From Bacteroidales bacterium UBA1797 (GTDB taxonomy: Bacteria; Bacteroidota; Bacteroidia; Bacteroidales; VadinHA17), in the NCBI GenBank assembly GCA_002319885.1, contig DCFT01000149.1:1-18259 (forward strand): a stretch of DNA of 18,259 bases, in the 5' to 3' direction. The position numbers and the translations under genes were made by a program. Shown in pieces: positions 7,620 to 12,956 of the stretch (the first letter of the stretch is position 1; the number at the start of each line of letters is the position of its first letter). Under the pieces are notes generated by a model. That model made no database searches and was not told the origin of the DNA. It was given only the letters and a program-made list of their open reading frames with translations.

Positions 7620-8243
7620 ATGACAGATTCATTAATACTGGGTCTAAGCAGCGGTTCGGCCTGCCTTGCAACATGTGGAATGGTAATGTTTCCTTATCTT
7701 ATGGCTGATTCAGCAAATGTTAAAAGAATAGCTGTTGATCTTTCCCTGTTTCTAATAACGAGATTAATTATTTATGCCATAATGGCTACACTGGCATGGC
7801 ATTTTGGCCAGGCAGTATTTAAAAGTCCGGTGGTGAGGAATATAGTTCCCGGACTACTCTATATTATTTTTGCAGTAATGCTTGTGTGGTACAGTATCAG
7901 TAAAAGCAGAAACCCATCATGTCCGGCGAAGATGGTGAAAACTGTCTCAAATAAAAGACTTGTGCCTATAGTACTGGGGTTGACAAATAGCCTGGGATTT
8001 TGCCCCGCCTTATTTATAATACTTACCAAAGGCTCAACAGAAAGAACTCTGGTTCAGAGCTACCTTGCTTTCCTGGGATTTTTTGTAGGATCCTCACTTT
8101 GGTTCCTGCCATTACCATTAGCCGGCAGGATAAGGAAAAAGGAGGTAATAAAAAATATTGGAATACTTGCCACTGGTCTGGCAGGTGTGATTTTTTTGAT
8201 AAAAGGATTAACAAATATAATAGGAGGAATAATTAATGGATAA
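7620..8243 (+). CDS. DsbD/UreH-like thiol membrane protein (DsbD_2 type)
   Basis: A 207-residue polytopic membrane protein with about six helices. The first helix carries GSACLATCG (12-20; Cys15 and Cys19), and a central helix carries LGFCPALF (125-132; Cys128); Cys101 lies in the loop (SCPAK). The layout of one cysteine motif in helix 1 and a second FCP motif in helix 4 is that of CcdA/DsbD and the UreH-like DsbD_2 family, where paired membrane thiols shuttle electrons across the membrane. NCBI-style names for relatives are sulfite exporter TauE/SafE or cytochrome c biogenesis protein. ATG at 7620 is preferred over an in-frame TTG at 7575, which overlaps the promoter. The last eight bases overlap the start of the polyferredoxin gene, so the two are translationally coupled. 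No periplasmic thioredoxin partner is adjacent. Confidence 0.85.
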   Translation: MTDSLILGLSSGSACLATCGMVMFPYLMADSANVKRIAVDLSLFLITRLIIYAIMATLAWHFGQAVFKSPVVRNIVPGLLYIIFAVMLVWYSISKSRNPSCPAKMVKTVSNKRLVPIVLGLTNSLGFCPALFIILTKGSTERTLVQSYLAFLGFFVGSSLWFLPLPLAGRIRKKEVIKNIGILATGLAGVIFLIKGLTNIIGGIING

Positions 8244-9387
8244 CATTTTAAAGACAACAGGGATGAAAAAATCATTAGGGAAATCGCTTCTCTATACCCT
8301 CCCTATGTTTCTGATTACATTCATGTTTTTAACCGGTGGTAAACCGAATTTTTCAGATACGGCTTCAGGCATAGCCTTGCTTACAGTATTTATTCTTGTG
8401 AATGTTCTGTTCTTCTTCATGCATTTCACCGGGAAAACAGACAAATACAGAGCTGTACTTTTTATTGTTTTCGCTCTATCTCTCTCATATACACTTATAA
8501 ACAATATGCTTGAAGTAAGAAAAGCTATGTATTTCTCACAGGCTGACATATTGGAATGTAAGATCCCTTTTTGCCATCTTGTGATCCCGATGATGATACT
8601 TCCTGCAGCTTTTACAAAATCAATTATTTTTCCGGGAAGTATAATTGGCGGTTTTGCAAATATTTCATCAATGGTTGTATTATGGTTAGTAGCAACTCTG
8701 GTTCTTGGAAGAGGTTTCTGCAGCTGGGGCTGTTTCTACGGAGGATGGGATGACGGGTTTTCAAGAATAAGAAAAAGACCTGTAATAAAAAAGATAAACG
8801 AACTTTGGAAGTGGATGCCATATGCAGTACTTATAATGGTAATTCTTTCTGCTGCATTAACACTAATGCCTACCTATTGCTCATGGATATGTCCTTTTAA
8901 GGCTGTCACAGAATTTGAACAGGTTACATCAGTAGAATCAGCGACAAAAGCAGGTATATTTCTTTCGCTTTTCGGAGGGTTGGTTATTGTCTTACCGGTG
9001 ATGACAAAAAAGAGGACACAATGCAGCTTTCTGTGTCCCCTTGGGGCAATCAATTCACTTTCAAATAAAATAACTCCCTTCACCGTAAAAATCGATAAAT
9101 CTGCCTGCAATGAATGTTTTAAATGCGTTGGAGTTTGTCCTTTATACGCCCTGAGTAAAGAAGATATAAGGTCAGGCAAGGTCTCAATATTCTGTAGTAA
9201 GTGCGGCAAGTGTATGGATGCCTGTCCGCAAAATGCAATTCATTATGGAATAAAAGGTGTTCCGTCAGGAACATTGAAGAACTTCTCAAGAAATCTATTT
9301 CTGTTTGTTTCATACCTTTTTATGGCGGTATTCTCAGCAGGTTCAATAATTAATACGTTTCATGGGTTGTTAAAATTCATTTTTTAA
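8236..9387 (+). CDS. NapH-like membrane polyferredoxin (4Fe-4S binding)
   Basis: A 383-residue membrane protein with about six helices and two cytoplasmic 4Fe-4S clusters. Cluster ligands are Cys291-294-297-301 and Cys320-323-326-330 (CxxCxxCxxxCP twice). Three CxxxC pairs are at 162/166 (FCSWGC), 215/219 (CSWICP) and 263/267 (CSFLCP), and a further pair is at Cys108/113. The NapH/NosR/CcoG superfamily carries paired CxxxCP motifs at membrane ends that take part in electron transfer or cofactor maturation; a third pair plus the 108/113 pair is more than the usual two. AGGAGG at 8222-8227 lies 8 bases before the ATG, although these bases also encode glycines of the preceding gene. With the thiol membrane protein it suggests electron flow from cytoplasmic clusters to a membrane disulfide. 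Confidence 0.9.
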   Translation: MDNILKTTGMKKSLGKSLLYTLPMFLITFMFLTGGKPNFSDTASGIALLTVFILVNVLFFFMHFTGKTDKYRAVLFIVFALSLSYTLINNMLEVRKAMYFSQADILECKIPFCHLVIPMMILPAAFTKSIIFPGSIIGGFANISSMVVLWLVATLVLGRGFCSWGCFYGGWDDGFSRIRKRPVIKKINELWKWMPYAVLIMVILSAALTLMPTYCSWICPFKAVTEFEQVTSVESATKAGIFLSLFGGLVIVLPVMTKKRTQCSFLCPLGAINSLSNKITPFTVKIDKSACNECFKCVGVCPLYALSKEDIRSGKVSIFCSKCGKCMDACPQNAIHYGIKGVPSGTLKNFSRNLFLFVSYLFMAVFSAGSIINTFHGLLKFIF

Positions 9388-9400
9388 TTCACTAAATAAA

Positions 9401-9850
9401 ATGAAAAAGACAAAAATTATTGCAGGTATTTTCTGGGCATTTCTTGGCCTGATTGTTTTTATAATTTTATTTCCGGGGTTAAACAATTTTTCTGTATCAG
9501 TTTCAAAGCTGCCCTTTATGAAAATAAACCCAAGATATACCGGAGGTGAGAAAGCATACCATTTAGTCGCTGAAAAATGTACACTTGATATCAGAAGGCC
9601 TGTATTCAACGGGTTTCTTAAAGAGAGTAATTCGGGCTTTGTTCAAATAGACTGGCGCGGAGATTTGCCGGCTTTAATAAATGATTCAATTGATTATAAT
9701 GGTGACGGGGAAAAGGATTTTTTTATTCAGATAAACAGAAAGAATTTAAAAACGGATTTAAAATCATTTAATCCTAAAGTGAAAGATGTAGTTATCTCAA
9801 CACCGACATCCTATGGCTGGGCTGTCAGGGTTGGATTGCTCAAAGAATAA
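9401..9850 (+). CDS. Small membrane-anchored protein with DxNxDG calcium-loop-like motif
   Basis: A 149-residue protein that I do not recognise as a named family. An N-terminal helix (about 6-27: IAGIFWAFLGLIVFIILF after a KKTK start) is a signal anchor, placing the rest outside the cytoplasmic membrane. The mature domain contains DYNGDGEKDF (98-107), a D-x-N-x-D-G-x3-D loop like those of EF-hand, dockerin or FG-GAP repeats, so a bound calcium is plausible. It has one cysteine only (Cys60), so it is not itself a dithiol carrier. The gene starts 13 bp after the polyferredoxin gene, in the same operon. It may be an extracytoplasmic subunit or substrate-recruiting partner of the module, but that is inferred from position alone. 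Confidence 0.8.
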   Translation: MKKTKIIAGIFWAFLGLIVFIILFPGLNNFSVSVSKLPFMKINPRYTGGEKAYHLVAEKCTLDIRRPVFNGFLKESNSGFVQIDWRGDLPALINDSIDYNGDGEKDFFIQINRKNLKTDLKSFNPKVKDVVISTPTSYGWAVRVGLLKE

Positions 9851-9888
9851 ACAACGTTTTTCCTCAACCTCAACCTAAATATTTCAAT

Positions 9889-10431
9889 ATGAAATCAATT
9901 ATATACCTATCATTTGCTTATGCTTTTTCTGAGTTTCTACTTTTGCTCATTAAACGATCAGGGAAAAGGAAAACAAAGACAAGAAAAGACAAAGGATCAC
10001 TGATCATACTATGGCTGATGATAACATTTGGATTCGCCTGTGGATTTTTTCTGTCGGGTCAGCAAAATCATTTTTTGAGTGATATTGGAATTCTTTTCAT
10101 TATTGGTGGATTAATTATCAGGTGGATGGCCATTCTGCAACTGGGCAATTCATTCACGGTTGATGTAGCTATAACTAATGCTGCAAAGCTTAAAACGGAT
10201 GGGATTTATACGCATATCAGACATCCGAGCTATTCAGGGATGTTATTGGTGGTAGTTGGTTTTTCAGCTACAATGAACAGTCTCTACTCAGTGATTGTTT
10301 TTGTGGTTCCGGTATTTGCAGCTCTTATATACAGGATCAGCGTTGAAGAAAAAGTTCTTATCAATGAATTCGGGGACAGCTATCTGACATATAAAGTAGA
10401 AACAAAAAGGCTTATTCCCGGAATCTTTTAG
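9889..10431 (+). CDS. Isoprenylcysteine carboxyl methyltransferase-family membrane protein
   Basis: A 180-residue protein with about five helices and the ICMT/PEMT signature: DGIYTHIRHPSYSG (104-117), then a long hydrophobic stretch and EEKVLINEFGDSYLTY (153-168). In characterised relatives the RHPxYxG and EE motifs bind S-adenosylmethionine, and the substrate is a lipid-linked acceptor or phospholipid. In bacteria the acceptors of most such proteins are unknown. The gene starts 38 bp after the small anchored protein, with no clear promoter in between, and so probably ends the same operon. It converges on the MFS gene with a 31-bp gap. The methylated substrate cannot be deduced. Confidence 0.87.
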   Translation: MKSIIYLSFAYAFSEFLLLLIKRSGKRKTKTRKDKGSLIILWLMITFGFACGFFLSGQQNHFLSDIGILFIIGGLIIRWMAILQLGNSFTVDVAITNAAKLKTDGIYTHIRHPSYSGMLLVVVGFSATMNSLYSVIVFVVPVFAALIYRISVEEKVLINEFGDSYLTYKVETKRLIPGIF

Positions 10432-10462
10432 GGCGCCGGGAAATCATAAATACGAAATGGTT

Positions 10463-11692
10463 TTATTTATTCTCATTCCCCGATAATATTACAGATTCTT
10501 TCAGCCTTACAGAAAGCAAAATACTAATTATCATGAGTGCAATCAGGAAAACCATTGATCGGGTCATCGATCCGTTTATGTGAGACTTAAGACTGTCCAT
10601 TCCAAATATAAAGGCAATACCCGAAATCTGTCCCATGAGCAAAAGCATACCATTTGAAGTCCCTTCAGATGCCGGATATGTTATTTCAGCTCCGTACTGA
10701 AATCCAATGGGTCCGGAACTCAGCAGGAAGAATCCTAAAATCATTCCTGATGTAAGTAATAACCAGTAACTTGTTGCAAAAGTGATCCCTGCAAGCCCAA
10801 TTGTAGCGCCCCCAAGTGCGATAATAATAAAAGGGGTTCTTTTTTTATACCGATCGGAAAGTATAGGTATAAAAAGTGCACCGATAATTCCTCCAACTAT
10901 CATCAGACCACCTGTTATACCAGCCTGTGTGGCGGAAAAACCTCTGGGCCGAAGGATATCCTCTATCCATGTCGTTACAGCATTGAAGACACCGAGTCCA
11001 ATAAAAAATATTATCATCAGTAAAATAAAATCTTTAGTCCTGAGAGTTTGCTTGAAACCATCATAAACCAGTGAACGTTCTTCCTGTTCGGGCAAACATG
11101 GTGCAGTTGGCGGACCTTCTTTAATTAAAACAAGAAATGCAACTGTAGTAATTATTGAGATAACACCATAGATATAAAGCATTCCACCTATACCCGAACC
11201 AATAACAAGATAAGGAGTAAGTGTCATTCCCAATAAGATTCCGATGTACATGGCAAGTGTTCCAAGACCTGCAGCTGTAGCTCTTTCTTCAATTGGGAAC
11301 CATCTTGCAGCAAGTTTTGTTATAGCATTAAGGATAAATGGCTGCCCAATAGCAATACCAATTTGTGCAAGCAACAAAACGTTATAGTCCGTTCCTGCAA
11401 ATCCGCGTACTAAACCGAATATACCAGTGAAAAGCGCCCCTATGCCTACACCTATCCTTATGCCGAATTTATCAATAATCCACGATGCCGGAATTGATAC
11501 CACTATGTAAACAATCATAAAACACATAGATAGTATCCCAATCCGCAAATCAGAAACATTATAATATTTTGTTGCATCACCAGTGATCGGAGCAAATGTA
11601 ATCCAAAGGAGCTGATTCACTGCAACCATGAACATATACACAATAAGCATTGTCCACCTGGTACGATATATTTTGAAATCTGTTTTTTGCAT
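10463..11692 (-). CDS. MFS transporter, FLVCR (SLC49)-like
   Basis: A 409-residue, twelve-helix major facilitator. The N-terminal pattern (RTRWTMLIVYMFMVAVNQLLW, with the WITFAPI turn) resembles the eukaryotic heme/choline transporters FLVCR1/2 and DIRC2. It is followed by PASWIIDKFGIR (loop 2-3), ARWFPIEERATA (loop 4-5) and SDRYKKRTPF (loop 8-9). A tryptophan lies where FLVCR1 has its ligand-binding Trp. The substrate is not known; heme, choline and small metabolites are all possible. The longer frame to a TTG at 11713 is rejected because that TTG is the end of the -7 box; ATG at 11692-11690 leaves a leader of about 13 bases. It lies just downstream of the RNA methyltransferase but has its own promoter. 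Confidence 0.88.
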   Translation of the reverse strand: MQKTDFKIYRTRWTMLIVYMFMVAVNQLLWITFAPITGDATKYYNVSDLRIGILSMCFMIVYIVVSIPASWIIDKFGIRIGVGIGALFTGIFGLVRGFAGTDYNVLLLAQIGIAIGQPFILNAITKLAARWFPIEERATAAGLGTLAMYIGILLGMTLTPYLVIGSGIGGMLYIYGVISIITTVAFLVLIKEGPPTAPCLPEQEERSLVYDGFKQTLRTKDFILLMIIFFIGLGVFNAVTTWIEDILRPRGFSATQAGITGGLMIVGGIIGALFIPILSDRYKKRTPFIIIALGGATIGLAGITFATSYWLLLTSGMILGFFLLSSGPIGFQYGAEITYPASEGTSNGMLLLMGQISGIAFIFGMDSLKSHINGSMTRSMVFLIALMIISILLSVRLKESVILSGNENK

Positions 11693-11710
11693 AGCGGAGT
11701 AAAGTTTTGG

Positions 11711-11718
11711 CAAATATA
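11711..11718 (-). promoter_or_regulatory. -7 promoter box of the MFS gene
   Basis: Read on the minus strand, TATATTTG matches the TAnnTTTG consensus exactly and would start RNA about 13 bases before the ATG at 11692. No good TTTG is found upstream, where the end of the preceding gene constrains the sequence. It supports separate transcription of the transporter and the shorter start. Confidence 0.55.
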
Positions 11719-11724
11719 ATTTTA

Positions 11725-12507
11725 TTACTGATTTAAGCTGCCGGATTTTCTCAGAAACTCAGAAAAAACCACTGAGGCTGCCATTCCCACGTTCAATGAA
11801 TCAATCCCTTCCCTGGCATTGGTGAATTTCGGAATCATTATTTTATCTGTTATAAAAGGCAGTAATTCATCTGATATTCCCTTAGATTCATTACCCAGTA
11901 ATATAATTCCTTTACTGTTAAGCTTATGATCATAAACAGAATCACCTTCGAGCAATGTTCCAAAAACATGGATTGAGTATTTTGTAAGAGAAGTGAAAAA
12001 CTCTTTAAGATCGGCGTAGAAGACTTTTATATGCAGTATCGCACCCATACTCGACTGGATAACCTTGGGGTTATATACATCAACACAATCCATTGAACAT
12101 ACAATATTATTAATGCCGAACCAGCTGGCAGCCCTTATTATAGTGCCCATATTCCCCGGATCCTGGACGCAGTCGAGTGCAACACAAAGCCGATCTGTAA
12201 TATCATAAATATTCATCTCGTGTTCCTGCATTTGGACAACTGCCAGGGCATTATGCGGAGTCTTCATGGAGCTTATCTGTTGAAGTTCATCATAACTAAC
12301 CCTTTCAATCAGATCGACAGATTCTGAGAGCTCAGACTGTATATTGTCGAGAAATTCAGGTTTCCCCAGAAGCATCTTAATTGAAACCTTTGACCTTAAA
12401 AATTCCTTAACAAGCTTATCTCCTTCAATCACAAATAATTTCTCTTCATCTCTGACCTTTTTATTTTGAAGTGACTTTATGAATTTTATCCTGGTCCTGC
12501 TAATCAT
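11725..12507 (-). CDS. TrmH/SpoU-family RNA 2'-O-ribose methyltransferase
   Basis: A 260-residue SPOUT enzyme. An N-terminal substrate-binding domain (about 1-95; IEGDKLVKEF at 28-37) precedes the catalytic trefoil-knot domain. Motif 1 is DPGNMGTIIRAA (116-127, Asn119 and Arg125), motif 2 LGNESKGI (204-211, Glu207) and motif 3 SLNVGMAA (237-244). These are the SAM-binding and catalytic residues of the TrmH/RlmB group, which methylate ribose 2'-OH in rRNA or tRNA in the cytoplasm. RlmB-like and TsnR-like proteins share this layout, so the modified nucleotide cannot be named and no symbol is given. It is divergent from tamL, a pairing I recall as frequent in Bacteroidota. The start ATG is at 12507-12505; no Shine-Dalgarno is seen. 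Confidence 0.94.
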   Translation of the reverse strand: MISRTRIKFIKSLQNKKVRDEEKLFVIEGDKLVKEFLRSKVSIKMLLGKPEFLDNIQSELSESVDLIERVSYDELQQISSMKTPHNALAVVQMQEHEMNIYDITDRLCVALDCVQDPGNMGTIIRAASWFGINNIVCSMDCVDVYNPKVIQSSMGAILHIKVFYADLKEFFTSLTKYSIHVFGTLLEGDSVYDHKLNSKGIILLGNESKGISDELLPFITDKIMIPKFTNAREGIDSLNVGMAASVVFSEFLRKSGSLNQ

Positions 12508-12526
12508 TCTATTTCAATTTGGAACT

Positions 12527-12534
12527 CAAATATA
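12527..12534 (-). promoter_or_regulatory. -7 promoter box of the RNA methyltransferase gene
   Basis: On the minus strand this reads TATATTTG, an exact match to TAnnTTTG, 19 bases before the ATG. The -33 region is A/T-rich without a clear TTTG. The same octamer is found before the MFS gene (11711-11718) and tamL (12927-12934). Confidence 0.55.
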
Positions 12535-12800
12535 AACAGAACTAATTTAACCTTAAGCATCATTTTTTTTGATTTAATTTAAAAATGTTGTCATTTCAAG
12601 CATTGGAAATTTAATATTCTGTTTATTGTATTCAGCCCCTTTCCTTTGGTACACTCAGGATTTTCTCAATCTATACTTTGTAAAGTGATGGAAAGTACAT
12701 ATTGGTCTGTGTGTTACCTGGTGTGATGAAAAAATCCTTTAAGAACCTTAATGCATACCTTGGAGGACTTTTGTGGTAAAAGCTAAATCTTTGATCCACA
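12535..12800. other. Non-coding divergent region between RNA methyltransferase and the tamL side
   Basis: This stretch has no convincing gene. Small ORFs of 12 and 17 codons begin near 12689 and 12726 but lack signals. Features seen are an ATTTC/GAAAT inverted pair at 12591-12608, a TTTG at 12645-12648 and a non-canonical TATACTTTG at 12672-12680, which could be a weak promoter pointing right. A purine-rich GGAGGA follows at about 12764-12769. A structured leader or unannotated RNA is possible but not shown. Confidence 0.4.
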
Positions 12801-12926
12801 ATGGATCACGAAGTAAAATACAAAATCTCACAAAGGATTGAAGCAAAAGGTTTTGACATTTTGGACAGCTCTCCGGGAGGTGAGTTTGTCACAATAGTTT
12901 TTACTTTCAGTTCAGATTATTATTAA
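12801..12926 (+). CDS. Possible 41-residue small protein upstream of tamL
   Basis: ATG at 12801 opens a frame of 41 codons ending in TAA at 12924-12926, starting MDHEVKYKISQRIEAKG and ending FSSDYY. The composition looks protein-like (lysine/glutamate-rich start, then alternating hydrophobic residues FVTIVFTF), but it is too short to prove. An in-frame TGA at 12792-12794 fixes the earliest start. A perfect 6-bp inverted repeat (GATCCA 12793-12798, TGGATC 12802-12807) brackets the start codon and could hide it in RNA. A GGAGGA lies about 32 bases upstream, too far for a ribosome site. It ends just before the tamL promoter box. No family recognised; chance ORF remains possible. Confidence 0.3.
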   Translation: MDHEVKYKISQRIEAKGFDILDSSPGGEFVTIVFTFSSDYY

Positions 12927-12934
12927 TATATTTG
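12927..12934 (+). promoter_or_regulatory. -7 promoter box of tamL
   Basis: TATATTTG is an exact TAnnTTTG match. RNA would start near 12941, about 16 bases before the TTG start codon. The -33 position is T-rich without an exact TTTG. Confidence 0.55.
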
Positions 12935-12956
12935 AGTTTAAGTTTTTAGCCAGATT

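Noticed and set aside
8222..8227. AGGAGG as a second exceptional Shine-Dalgarno, before the polyferredoxin gene
   Set aside because: Its bases encode two glycines at the end of the preceding gene, and the genes overlap, so coupling or chance explains it; it is weaker evidence than the free-standing site before hpf.
11693..11713. Seven-residue extension of the MFS protein from TTG
   Set aside because: The TTG is the end of the TATATTTG -7 box; the ATG at 11692 follows at a proper leader distance.
12726..12779. 17-codon ORF starting MKKSFKNL
   Set aside because: Too short, no ribosome site or conserved feature; GGAGGA lies inside it rather than before a start.
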